From assembly GCA_020284085.1 (NCBI GenBank), contig JACEVL010000982.1:1-64000 (forward strand): 64,000 bases of DNA. Reading direction: 5' to 3'. A program made the translations under genes and the position numbers. This stretch comes from Aporrectodea caliginosa. Taxonomy: Eukaryota; Annelida; Clitellata; Crassiclitellata; Lumbricidae. A model generated the notes under the pieces. The model did no database searches. It had not been told where the DNA came from and saw only the letters and a list, made by a program, of their open reading frames with translations. How positions within the stretch are numbered: the first letter of the stretch is position 1; each line of letters starts with the position of its first letter. Below, piece by piece: positions 22,863 through 33,574 of the stretch.

Positions 22863-23164
22863 AAAATAATTTACGACGCTAAACTACACGTTTACCACCA
22901 TTATAAATTATTTATAACTATACTAATGCATTAATCGATTCTTTCATACAAGAGAATGTCGCATTGATTACTGTAACGAAATGTCGGTTGAGCAATGGCA
23001 CGTTATTTGAAATAATTTACTACGCTATTTGTTAATTAAAAGTCAGAAAATAATTTACGACGCTAAATTACACGTTTACACTTAGTAGACGAAATGTCGG
23101 TTAACGAAATGTCTGTAGACGAAGTGTTGTAGACGAAAAGTCTGTAGATGAATTGTCGTGACAC
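22863..23164. other. direct repeats and an ACGAAATGTC array, no gene
   Basis: Two copies of AATAATTTACGACGCTAAA (about 22866 and 23050) and of GGCACGTTATTTGAAATAAT relate this to 18560-18596 on the far side of the LINE. At 23089-23163 lie five units resembling GTAGACGAAATGTC, a further micro-palindromic array. Confidence 0.6.
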
Positions 23165-23330
23165 CGTTGAAGCAGTCCAGCGCAGATTGCAGGCCAATTT
23201 GGGGTGGATCAAAAAAACATTTGGAAATTTATAGACGGATACGAGCAGTTCAGAAAGGGCAACGAAACATCATCGAGTACCTGAGAGGACTGTCGCATAA
23301 TTGTTTGATGGACTCGTAAACTTATGGACT
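23165..23330 (+). pseudogene. possible Mutator-like transposase fragment
   Basis: Across a frame change the translation gives EAVQRRLQANLG then KNIWKFIDGYEQFRKG. A segment of this kind (RLQ.NLG ... .NIWKFI..) is common near the C terminus of animal MULE-type transposases. Only about 50 codons remain, so this is a weak call. If right, it points to the Mutator superfamily for the surrounding foldback. Confidence 0.4.
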
Positions 23331-23484
23331 TTACTATACGAAAATTTAGCGCAGTGAACATTATTCATTGAACATTCCGTCACAAATTTTACGTTTATTT
23401 CAAACAGCATAAAACGGCTATACTACTGATATTTGTTTGCATTAAAAATTAAAATTTCTTGTCAACTGTTATTTACTCTTAGCT

Positions 23485-23575
23485 TCAAAATGTCTGGCGT
23501 CAAAACGGCGGCGCCGAAATGTCCGGCGCCATTACGGGGCCAAAACGGCGGCGCCGAAACGTCCTGCTTCGCCCT
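23485..23575. repeat. GGCGCCGAAATGTCC array
   Basis: Three or so copies of GGCG(C)CGAAATGTCC and related AAAACGGCGGCGCCG units. GC-rich in an AT-rich setting, and again each unit contains GAAATGTC. Confidence 0.75.
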
Positions 23576-24019
23576 GGGCATGTCCTCCATGGTTTACTTC
23601 CTCCAGTTCATGAATCACAATTAGTGTTGTTTTAATAATGTCTCAATTTTTGTTTCAGTTTTAGTTATGATTTTTAGTTTTCATTTTTAGTTTTAGTTTT
23701 AGTTTTTATTGTGTGTCAATATTAGTTTTAGTTTTCGTTTCAGTTTTTATGGATCAATTTTCGTTTTAGTTTTAGTTTTAGTAAGCTAATTTTTGTTTCA
23801 GTTTTCGTAAGTTTATTTCAGTTCTAGTTGTAGTAATTTAATTTCAGTTTAAGTTTTACCAATTATTTAATTCCATTTAAATTTTAGACACAAAAAACTA
23901 AATATTCAGGGTTTTGTTGTCCCAGCACCACCACTGTCCACCAGTCACTTGAAGTTTGGTAATTTCGCATATTATAGTGTTCCTAATTATTCGCCATATT
24001 TTGAATGGGTTTTAGCGTT

Positions 24020-24265
24020 GGTCGAACACAAGTTGGATTGACGAAAAAAATTCTAGCTAAATAGATGTCGGATTGATGAAAATAAGTTTTACTTAAATAG
24101 AAGTGGGATTGATGAAAAGATTCTTGCTTAAATAGAAGCGGGATTGGTGAGAAATAATTGTTGTTTAAATAGAAGCTATATTGATTAAAAGAATTCCTGC
24201 TAAATAGAACCTGGATTGATGAACAGAATTCTTGCCCAAGTAGAAGTTGGATTGATGAAAAATAA
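24020..24265. repeat. ~42 bp tandem repeat, about six units
   Basis: The unit is of the form GGATTGATGAAAA, about ten T/A-rich bases, then CTTAAATAGAAG. The units have diverged from each other and lie just inside the right foldback arm. Confidence 0.75.
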
Positions 24266-24378
24266 TAATGCTACAGTGGACGAATAATTAAGAACGCTAA
24301 ACTGCGAAATTAGAAGTGCTGTGTCCAACCTAAAGTTCAACACAGCACTTTGTTGCATCAAGCTTTTGGTCGACCATT

Positions 24379-25545
24379 GATATTCGTCACGCTACAAGTC
24401 AGAGACGAGTGAGGCTATCGACATTACTGCATTAATTAAGTGAACTTGTCGCAGTAAAGTAGGCCTACAACAGCTTTTGTTAAAATCGAAATAGATGAAT
24501 TCTTAGCGGAAAGTAAATAAAGTAAAACCGGAATTGGCAACATCTCGCTTTAGTTCTTCTCGCGTGTCTTAAAAATAGATGAACAAATGTTAATAGAGCA
24601 TGCCGTTTGCACATTATGCACAAGGCAGTACAATACAGATCGCTGGCGAATTAAGTAAGTAAAAAAATGTAAAAAAATATTCTTTGATAAAATATAGTTT
24701 TAGTTTTCGTTTGATCAATTTTCGTTTCGTTTCAGTTTTTATTGCTACAAATTTCGTGTTAATTTTAGTTTCTGTTGTCTGCGTATTTTAGTTTTAGTTT
24801 TAGTTTTCGTCAACGAAAACGTTCAATTTTCGTTAATTGCCATTATCGTTTTCGTTTTCATTGACGAAAACAACACTATTCACAATACTCTTCACGGCCT
24901 CGTTCTCACAACCGTGAAATTCCACGTTCTGACCTCCTCACTAGAAAGGGATTCATTCCAGGATTTTTTACACTTATTAACATGTTTTTGAACTTTAATA
25001 TTCAATATTATTACCATACATTATTATTACTTTTATGTGTTACTTTACATATTCTATTTCGATGTCCCATTGTGCATTTGCTAATGGAGTAAGAAAAGCT
25101 ATACTTACCTACTTTTTTATATTATCTATTATTTGCTAATGGAGTAAGAAAAGCTATACTTACCTACTTTTTTATATTATCTATTATTACATAAATTATT
25201 TTCCATTATTGTTATTTTCAGTATTAAATCTTAACATTTATTATATCGGAATTTTATTAAATTAAAACATTTAAATTGACATAATTACAAAGTGAATTGT
25301 AATACTGACAATTACTCTTTTTGCCGAAATAGGCCTAACTGCCGTTAAACTACAGTGGGATTTTTAAAACAACATAATTTCTTTGCTTTTACCAGAAACT
25401 GTGTCTGGGGACATTTTGTCCGGGGACATTTTGTCCAGGGACATTTAGTCCGGGGACATTTTGTGTCCGGGGACTTTTTGTCTAGGGACTTTCTGTCCGG
25501 GACATTTAGTCCGGGACAATTTGTCGGGGGACATTTTGTCCGGCC
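24379..25545. repeat. right arm of the ~9.7 kb foldback
   Basis: Reverse complement of 15851-17030. It contains the mirrored AGTTTTAGTTTTCG block (24680-24870), the 58 bp direct repeat (25081-25190), and the terminal array GGGGACATTTTGTCC (25404-25545, about eight units). Confidence 0.9.
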
Positions 25546-25639
25546 ACGCCTTAGCAGCTACTCTGACACCTCTGATCCTCTGGAAACCGGACTCGGACCT
25601 CCTGCGGACTATTCTCTCGGATAACTTTTTTGACTAGAG

Positions 25640-27945
25640 GCAGCGCTCGTGAATAAGCTGGTGCCCTGCGCTTGGCTTTCTAGTGGCGCTTTAGAAGTTT
25701 GGAGATTACGATTACGATTATGAGACAGACCAATTTAAATTTTATTCTGAATTCAACAGGAAGCCAATGGAGTTGATGGAGTAAAACTGAGGAACTTGTT
25801 CGTAGTGGAACACGCAGCACAACGCGAGCCAAGGAGTTTTGGATGCGTTGCAGCCTGTTAAGATCGAGGTCTGAGAGACCCACAAAAATTGAATTAGCAT
25901 AATCAAGGCGAGAGGAGACAAGGGAACAGGCTATGGTTTGTGACATATTCTTAGTCAGAGCCGACCTGATGTGACGTATTGCCCTGATGTGATAGTAACA
26001 CGATTTACAAAGGTTTGCTATGTGCGGTCGGAATGTGAGCTTACTGTCCAGGGTTACCCCATATGTTTTGACAGTATCTGAAAGTGGGACAGCAGTGCCT
26101 GCAAGGTCGATGCTAGAAAGCGAAGGAAGAGAACGCAGTCGTTGGCGTGAACCGAACAAAATTGCCTCAGACTTTGTCTGGGTTTATGGCCAAACCATCG
26201 AAACAAAACCATGCATACATAGATGAGAGGCATTCCTCAAGTTTTAGTTTACCAGACTGATCGGTATGTGAAAGAGCAATATGGAGCTGGGTATCATTCG
26301 CATACTGTTGTAATTGGACTCCAAAGTGATTAGTTATACGACTGATTGGAGAAGTAAAGATTGTAAATAATAAAGGGCCGAGGACAGATCCCTGTGGCAC
26401 TCCAGTGGTGCAAACAGTGGACTCAGAGCGAACAGTCCAATGCCCACCTGCTGATTTCGGTCACACAGGTATGAAGCTAACCAGTTTAAAGCAGTCCCAG
26501 AGACACCGAAGCTTTTGGCGAGTCTTGAAAGGAGAAGCTGGTGGTCTATGGTGTCAAAGGCTGCACTGAGGTCAAGGCATAATGAGAGGCAGGCTTTTTC
26601 ATTGTCAATAGACGAGAAGATGTAATCCAGTGTATGGAGGAGAGCAGTTTCAGTGGAATAGCCTTCGCGGTAAGCTGACTGATAAGGATTGAAGTTGGGA
26701 GAGGAAGTGATGTGTTTCTTGATACGCATAAGAAAGAGACGTTCAATGATCTTGGAAATATTATTGAGGTTGGATATAGGTCTGAAGTTAGAAATGTTGC
26801 TGGTGTCAAGGTCAGGTTTTTTAAGTAAAGGAGTGGCTAAAGCAGATTTGAAGCATGAGGGAAAACACCCTTCAGCAAAAGACAGGTTGGCCAAGTGAGC
26901 AATAAGGTAGGGGAAAACATCAGAAGAAGAAAGAATAAGTGGTGTGGGTATGAAGTCCATTGGGGATGATTTAGGAACCATGCCCTTAAGAAGATTAAAG
27001 ACTTCAAAGTAGGTGACAGGTGGTAAGTCATCAAAGGCAGCGCCAGAGAAGTTAGTGTCGAGCAGCAGGTGATTCCATACTAAACTGGCAGTACATTTAG
27101 CAATTTTACATTTGAGATTGTTAATTTGTTCACAAAAAAGGCAGCGAAGTCAGAACAAAAAGTATGATTCTCAGGGTCTGAGCGCTGGCAGTTGGCAGTC
27201 TCCTTTGAGTGCAGAAGACGCTGGGAGATGCGCCATCGGTCACGTGGATTTTCAGCACTTTCAAGTTGGCTACGAAAATACGAACTTCTAGAATCGTTTA
27301 TAAGCTTGTTCGTTATACGGCAGTGACGACGATAATGCTGTCTGTCCTCATCCATTTCAGAACTCTTCCATTTCCTCTCTAATCGACGACGTACCCTCTT
27401 TGCCTGGATTGCTTCCGTCGAAAGCCATCTAGTTACAGGTTTAGATGGTCGCCTGTAGCAGGTCTGAATCGGAGCGATTTTGTCCAAAGTGACTGTCATT
27501 ATTCTTCTCAGTTGTTCCGCGAAATCGTCTGCGGTGTTTGCCGGATCGCTGAACGTTAAAGGGTCAACAGTTTTGATATTACGGAAGACATGACGCACTG
27601 GTTGGCGTTGGCAGGAAGTCGTGATCTTACATAGTATGAGCTTATGATCTGATATAAGACCAGCATCGCTCACCTGTACATCGTAAACTGTTGTGCGATC
27701 ATCAGCAGCTAGGATATCTAAGATGTTTTCTCCTCGAGTCGGGACTTCAACGAACTGGTGAAGACCGTAGGTGTTGAAGGTGTCGGTCAGCATGTCATTA
27801 ATGCGACCTCCAGAACCAGGGCAGTTCATGTCACCACAGAGTAATAGTCTTTCACCAGCCTCGACATAGATCGATGAAATGAGTATGGCAAGGTCGTCGT
27901 AGAAGTCTCACATTGGACCAGGAGGACGGTAGATAGTTAGTCGCC
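25640..27945 (-). pseudogene. CR1/L2-like LINE: endonuclease and reverse transcriptase (3' segment)
   Basis: On the minus strand, 27945-27830 encodes the middle of the APE-type endonuclease (IYRPPGP, then LLLCGDMN). 27829-27080 continues with LISDHKLILCKI. The RT follows at 26981-26400: SNFRPISNL, YQSAYREGYSTETALLH, LCLDLSAAFDTIDH, then PQGSVLGPLLF. The active site reads QQYANDTQL instead of the usual ADD. The C-terminal domain at 26159-25680 contains LDYANSIF and HQLHWLPV. Two frame changes break the ORF. The 3' end has (AATCGT)n near 25700. Its own 5' segment lies next to it in opposite orientation (27946-28850). Confidence 0.88.
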
Positions 27946-27956
27946 AGGTGGCCAAG

Positions 27957-28850
27957 ATGGACGCAAAGAAGTTTATCGCTTGTTTTGAAACCGCTTTTTC
28001 TTCTATTTTTTCAAGTTTATCGTGTCTTTTATGTCTCATATTATGGATTTATATTTCGACTAACTGGATATCGGTTCATCACTCGGTAAATAAAACAGAT
28101 TTTCAAATAGCCAAACATGGAAACTTAAATTTTCAAAACCTTTCTTATCGTCTGCAGCCGTTAGACGTTCGTTGCAGACCCAATATGAACGTAAATTCGC
28201 TTGTTGATATCGCCTTTTTCATCACTTTTCTCGAACAAAACCGATCATCAGACCAGCTGTGTTATCTCACAAATTATCTCGCAATTAACGCGCGATGTCT
28301 GCAGATTTCGGAAAGTCGCCCATTGCAAGCGTTTACTGGACGAATAAGCCCTGCGCTGCGCAACATCACGGGGATCTTGTTATGGTCACGTACGGGCCGG
28401 CCTTTTTGTCCCCAGCGGCGCCGTTCTGTCTCATCCGTTGTGGTCGCTCTTCTCCTGCTACTGTCGGGTGACATCGAAAGCAACCCCGGTCCACCCTCCA
28501 TCAAAGTCAAGTCCAAAAAGCTAGCATCGAAATCAACGACCATAAACTTCGGCAGCTTCAACATCCGTTCAGCCATCCGTCGCTCTGCCAACATTCACGA
28601 CCTCATCAGAGACGAACGACTAGATATCCTAGCACTGTCCGAAACGTGGATGTGTGCCGACACAATCGATTGCATCAAACGTGACATTGCTCCAGAAGGT
28701 TTTTCTGCTCTTCATGTTCATCGGAGTGGAACTTCAGGTCGCTCAGTGGCTGGCGGGGGGCTTGCCCTCATCTACGGGTCCACGCTAGACGTCAGTCGTT
28801 TTAGGCGCGATTTGTCCTTTTCGTACGCCAGACCCCACCTGGCGGGGAGG
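27957..28850 (+). pseudogene. inverted 5' segment of the same LINE, with a 2A-like peptide
   Basis: The only ATG fitting the frame is at 27957 (AAGATGG, a good initiation context). Residues 1-35 contain a hydrophobic stretch (LCLILWIYIS). A second hydrophobic run, VVVALLLLL, directly precedes SGDIESNPGP at 28467-28493. That matches the DxExNPGP signature of 2A ribosome-skipping peptides. After it begins the APE endonuclease: INFGSFNIRSA, LDILALSETWM and GGGLALIYG. The coding match stops near 28845 at CACCTGGCG, the same nonamer with which the minus-strand segment begins. The two pieces are therefore adjacent parts of one ORF, one of them inverted. N-terminal 2A peptides are known in LINEs of several marine invertebrates, where they also act as signal peptides. 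Confidence 0.88.
28467..28493 (+). other. 2A-like ribosome-skipping motif (GDIESNPGP)
   Basis: Codons for G-D-I-E-S-N-P-G-P fit the consensus D-x-E-x-N-P-G-P exactly, preceded by a leucine-rich helix as usual. Skipping would occur between the last Gly and Pro, separating the ~175-residue N-terminal product from the endonuclease-RT. Confidence 0.9.
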
Positions 28851-28879
28851 CATACATTGTTCTTCCTATAATGGTTGCA

Positions 28880-30400
28880 CGAGTGACCAGCTGTAGGGAA
28901 TCTGTAGATGCACCATGATTTTTGAGTGGTTTAAGGGCGAAGATAAAAGCAGAGCCACTTTTTACGACTTTGTTGATGTGTTCTGAGATTGATAGTTTTC
29001 ATCAATGGTGACGCCTAGAGCTTTTATGGATGTAGAGCGTGGAAGACCTGTGATCGAGGGTTTGTTACAGAGTGAAGATTGGTTTTGCTTGATGACTGCC
29101 ATTTCACGGATTTTGGATTAATTTATTTTTTAGGTTCTTTTATTTAGACCAGTTGTAGATATGTTGAATTTCTGTTTCAACCGTATGAAGGGAGTTGATC
29201 CGATGAAGAGGTAAGAATTGTCAGCATATTTGGAGACGATTTTGAGGATGAGTGGGATGGAGGTCGGATATGCCAACAATGAAACCAATGGGGCCGAAAA
29301 CTGAGCCTTGTACGACATTAATAGGGGCGCGGTGGTGTAAGGGCATGTTCGGTACCTTGCAGTCTGAGGGTTGCGGGTTCGAATCCACCTCAAGCCGCCG
29401 CGTAGGGACCATGGGCAAGTGCTTCACTCGCAATTGCTCATGCGCTTCGGCGTCAAACTCCGATTCAGTGTCCGCACTGTAGTCGGGAGCGCCTCTGAGT
29501 AGAAATCTTGAAGGGGTGTATAACATGCACTCATACATACATACATACATACATACATACATAATACATACATACATACATACATACATACATACATACA
29601 TACATACATACATACATACATAGTAGATACTAGCATTACTGAAATTACTTGGAATTTATGGACTTTTTACATAGATGGCATAATGCTTTCTTCCGTTCAG
29701 ATAGTTGATTATCCAATTGTAGATGTTGTGTGGAAAGGAGAGAGAGACTAGTATTTGGGTTATTGCAGAGTGACTGATAGAGTCAAAGGCTTTAGAAAAG
29801 TCCATTGATATTACAACAACATGTTCATTGGTTTTAAGAAGGTCAGTAGCATGTTGTATGATAGAAATCATTGAAGCAGTGGTTGAACCGGTGGGCTTGA
29901 ATTCATATTGATCATGAAGGGAAATGTGTTTAGGCAAATGTTCAAAGCTGGGCTAGATATGAGCGTGAACAACTATGCGTTCAACGAGTCTGGATAATAC
30001 TGGAAGGACTGAGATTGGTCGAAAGTCTGATGGTTGGGAGGGGTGGGGATTTTAGGCTTTTTGGTGGATTAAAACAGTTTTCCAATGGTTAGGGAAAAAA
30101 TGTTAATGATTGGGTAATTAGAGTTGTTAGTATTCCAGTGTAGCCGGGGCCGTAAGTCTAAGAAACCAGGCTGGGAGACCGTCATCACCAACTGCAGTGT
30201 GTTTGAGATGATCATGTAGATCAAAGATTAAATTTTCGGTAATGTGGAACTGCTCTGGGGGAGCGGTGTTTCAGTGCCCCCTTTTACATCTACTACCTTG
30301 CGATGCGGTTTGTCATCTGGCATGATTTGATCAACAATTAAACGAATATAATCATCAGCAGCAGCAGCCTAGCTTTCGCTATCACCGGCATTGTGCTCAT
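28880..30400 (-). pseudogene. jockey-like LINE, decayed, containing a SINE
   Basis: On the minus strand, about 30300-29940 gives DDGLPAWFLRL then FRPIS-like motifs across frame changes. 29937-29656 encodes HDQYEFKPTGSTTASM, VVISMDFSKAFDSISH and a helix pair. 29324 downward reads QGSVFGP, then KYADNSYLF (active-site ADN in place of ADD). The C-terminal part follows to about 28880. Same family as 2126-3640. A SINE (29325-29621) interrupts it just before QGSVFGP. Confidence 0.85.
29325..29621 (+). mobile_element. tRNA-derived SINE with (CATA)n tail, copy 1
   Basis: The head resembles a tRNA: A box-like TGGTGTAAGGGCA near 29332 and a perfect B box GGTTCGAATCC at 29376-29386. A tRNA-unrelated body follows (TTCACTCGCAATTGCTCATG, GTAGTCGGGAGCGCC), then the tail (CATA)n at 29531-29621. 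Copy 2 is at 63208-63422. The RT reading frame of the host LINE resumes on both sides, so the insertion is clean, but a clear target duplication was not found. Confidence 0.88.
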
Positions 30401-31091
30401 TATATACTCTCGAACAAAGACTGTAAGTATATACACGCTAAACAGACATTCATGAAGAATGGCCATAAATGCTAGTGGATAATTCCCTCCTATTCGTGTT
30501 CCAGTGGGTGCCATCCTAGGCGGAGAGAGTACAGTACTGTGATAGTTCTATTGATGTAGAACGTATTAATTTGTCTATAGATTTTATCTTATAGTAGATC
30601 TGAGTAGATCGATTTAGCCTAGTTAGTCTTTACACTGTGTGTAATTTCAATTATTATGTTTACTGAGGCGTAGGAGTTTATATTGGTGTACAAATGTTTA
30701 CAGTTTGTGTATCTCTGTGTATCCTTGTGTATCTCTGTCTCCTCATCTATTCTGGTCGCAGGTCCCTCCGATCGGCTGCATATGGTATCCTTGTCGTCCC
30801 TCGAGCTAAGTCATCCACAGCCCAGCACAGACGTTTTGCATTATTGTCCGTGTGCCGCGGAACAGGCCTAGTCTTCCTTGCTTCGCAAGTGCTTGAAGTC
30901 GATATTGCGGGTTTAATCGTGGGACCATACAAACAAATTCAATTAAACTGTACATAACATAAGTTATCCCTTCTTGGTCGGGAGCTCTTCTGAAGAGTGT
31001 CTCTAGAATTAGCGTCTTAGAAATTTTCAATTAGGCTATGCTATGTAGGCCTACAGTTTGGTTGAATTGTTATATATATATATACACATAT
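30401..31091. other. no gene recognised; ends in (AT)n
   Basis: Unique-looking AT-rich DNA. Open frames at 30683-31030 occupy both strands over the same bases and show no domain. (TA)n begins at about 31071 and leads into the TIR element. Confidence 0.5.
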
Positions 31092-33037
31092 ATTAGGGTG
31101 GTCGCATCTCTAATGGAAAATTTTCAACGTCACTTGTTTACTGTCGCCAACCCGGCATTCCGTGCCAATTGGTTTAAAAGTTATGTAGCCCAAAAATGAT
31201 CAAAATCGAACAATATCTAGGACTCGCACAACGTCTTTGAAATTTTGATTTTTACAAATAATTTTCGTCATTTCGAGTACCGTATAAGTATTTGATTCGC
31301 ATTTTTGGACCTACGTTTAGTTTTCAACAGAAAGGCTGGATGATGTTACTTAAACATAACTAAAAAATAATTTCTACAATGTTTATGTTCTCGTTGATTG
31401 TTTATTATTTATTTTTATTGGCATTTTAGTGGTATTTGATCCGTGAGTTCCTGAGACCGATAACCACAAATCCATCCAAACAAGCACACGATGTTAGGTC
31501 TAACTTAAATATCCAATGCACGACAGTAGGCCTACACACTAAGCACATAGTGTCACATATATTATGTAATAGATAATACTATTATAGTATATTATACATT
31601 ATACAATTATATATTATACAAGTACAACGTTTCCATATAAAAAGTTTGTGTTCTGAACTAAATCTCCTTTTAGTTCCAGTTGTAACTATGGACCTACTGC
31701 TCTTCCTTCCTCTTGCATCAGCTATTTAACATGTGCTTTATTTTCCCCATTAGAACCAGCTCTATTCTTCATTGGTAAAATTGTAATCAACAGCACTTTA
31801 CATAATAGGGAGACCAGGGCAAGAGAGGCCCTTTTTAGAACACATTTTATATTTTCAAAAATAGATAACATAATGCCACAATTTTTCATATATGCATGTT
31901 GGAAACTCATAAAGCTAACAGAAATACCTTGAAAATTGACTATAATATTATGTGATAAAATATCTCGCAAAATACGCCAAAACACAAAGTGAAAATGCCA
32001 CTCTTACCCCTACACCTTGGGTAAAAGTGGCATATAGCCTACTGCTGCTCATGCCCAAGTGGCTGGACAGGTTTGACATGAAGGCAGTGCTAACGGTAAA
32101 TGAGCTATCTGAATTATTTGTTTCACATATTACAACAGTAACGAGAAAATGAATTAAAACTGTCATTTGTAATCTTACAAAAGAAAAATTGATAATTAAC
32201 GACAGTAATTACAGTAAAAATTGCTTGTCGCCGGGCTCAATAGAGCGCAGCTTTCATGGCACCAGTACTTGCATGTTAAGCATTGAATCCACGTTTCTTC
32301 GTGTTGGTCGCTGTAAACTATAAAGCTCTCTGCAGTAAGAACAGTGGAGGCTGGTGACACTCTCCACTTTATGACACTGTGCTGTTGCTGGTTCTGTTTC
32401 TCTTACCCCTACACCTTGTGGTTCCTCTGCTTTCTGTTTCTTCTGTTGCTGGTTCTACTTCAGATTTTTCTGGTTCTGGTTCTTCTGGTTCTAGTTCTTC
32501 TGCTGCTGGTTCTGCTTCTGGTTCTTCTGCTGCTGGTTCTGCTTCTGGTTCCTCCACTCCTAGCGCATCTGCTTCTGGTTCTTATGCTTCTGGCTCGTTT
32601 GCTTTTTGCATCCAAAGCAACTCGTTCTCGGCACCAACAATTAAAGCGTGCCGTCAAGCGATCAAGGCCCAATTGACATTGACTAAGTAGGCTACCTCAG
32701 TAGCAATAATAATAACTGTAATAAATTATTTTAATCACTAATCAGTGTAATCACTAGTAATCAGGCATGCAATAATGTCATTGTGTTGTAATCTGGACCT
32801 ACTACAAGTGTTTGAATTTATTCCTGGTTTGTGTATTCATTGTTGATTACAAGCTATTATGCTTACTGTTCGAGTGTTCGCATATTGATATATGGTAAAA
32901 CTTTGATGGTGTTGTGCGAGTCCTAAATATTAATATTTTTTCATACAACTTTTGTGTGTGATGTTTCTGGATGGAATGGAACCAAATGGCACCTTGGCGA
33001 ACAGTAGATTCACACTTTTATTTTTAAGGACCACCCT

Positions 33038-33043
<6 letters not shown>
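31092..33043. mobile_element. ~1.95 kb TIR element inserted in an (AT)n tract
   Basis: The left end reads TTAGGGTGGTCGC. The right end, reverse-complemented, reads TTAGGGTGGTCC. Similarity continues inside as patches, for example TAGGACTCGCACAAC about 130 bp from both ends. Both flanks are (AT)n, consistent with insertion at TA. I saw no transposase, so it is non-autonomous. An A/T-rich interior encloses a Ser-codon minisatellite. Confidence 0.65.
32440..32605. repeat. GGTTCTGCTTCT-type minisatellite
   Basis: Variable 6-24 bp units built of GGTTCT, GCTTCT, TCTTCT and GCTGCT. Every frame is open: one is Ser/Ala/Gly-rich, one Leu-rich, and the antisense is Glu/Pro-rich. That is a property of the repeat, so I do not call a gene. 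The motif CTCTTACCCCTACACCTTG occurs at about 32011 and 32400. Confidence 0.7.
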
Positions 33044-33081
<38 letters not shown>

Positions 33082-33200
33082 TATATATATATATATATTC
33101 ATGTAGTCGTAAATGTTGAACTATCTGTTGCCTTGGCACTTTGCGACAGAACGGTCCATTTCCTCTCACATTAATGTAATGTAATGTAAATGTAATGTAA
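33043..33200. repeat. (AT)n and (AATGT)n microsatellites
   Basis: (TA)n from 33043 to 33097 with one short break. A separate AATGT/AAATGT run lies at 33171-33200 and may be a LINE 3' tail on the minus strand. Confidence 0.85.
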
Positions 33201-33460
33201 ATCTTCGAAAATTTCTCAGCGCCCACAAAAGGCACGTCAGGGAGAACAGTTTATTCACCGGCGCTATATCAAATCAAGTCCGCAATAGCCAAAACTCATC
33301 TGTTCGTTTCGGTACCAGGTCAAAATCCGGGAGGTCAAGCCGAGGAGACAGCATGGTGCTACGGTGGCAATCGGTGGTGATGGTGGTCGTATGGTAGCGC
33401 AGGAGTGGAATCAGGATAGGATATCTTGAAGAGTTCGGTTTTCAATCGTGATTAGAAAGT

Positions 33461-33511
33461 AGAAGAGGAGAGTGCAAGCGGAGCTCTCCTCGGCTTGCAC
33501 TCTCCTCTTCT
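33461..33511. repeat. 18 bp-arm hairpin
   Basis: AGAAGAGGAGAGTGCAAG at 33461-33478 is the exact reverse complement of 33494-33511, with a 15-base loop that is itself partly palindromic. Confidence 0.85.
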
Positions 33512-33574
33512 AGATAGGAGGATGAGCAGGTCTTTTGGGAGTCCGTTAGTACTCTGAACTAATTGGGCTTAACT

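Larger units (their letters stand above)
15851..25545. mobile_element. ~9.7 kb foldback element with ~1.2 kb inverted arms
   Basis: Left arm 15851-17030 and right arm 24379-25545 are reverse complements over nearly their whole length, including CGTCTCTGACTTGTAGCGTG at the inner edge. Both arms begin with an array of GGACAAAATGTCCCC. The interior holds a nested LINE, other element remnants and a fragment resembling a Mutator-like transposase. It directly abuts the 10863-15829 palindrome. Exact termini and target duplication were not found. Confidence 0.85.

Noticed and set aside
24020..24265. Regularly spaced ~42 bp units, considered as a CRISPR-like array
   Set aside because: The whole unit repeats with gradual divergence, without constant repeats and unique spacers, and the DNA is eukaryotic.
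27948..27956. Earlier start codon for the 2A-bearing LINE ORF
   Set aside because: The codon at 27948 is GTG and lies at the inversion junction; the first ATG is at 27957.
29376..29386. Perfect Pol III B box suggesting a tRNA gene
   Set aside because: The flanking sequence matches a second copy at 63208 with a long non-tRNA body and CATA tail, and no acceptor stem forms; it is a SINE.
32344..32690. Ser/Ala/Gly-rich or Leu-rich protein of ~100 residues
   Set aside because: All frames and the reverse strand are open across a GGTTCTGCTTCT minisatellite; no conserved flank or gene structure.
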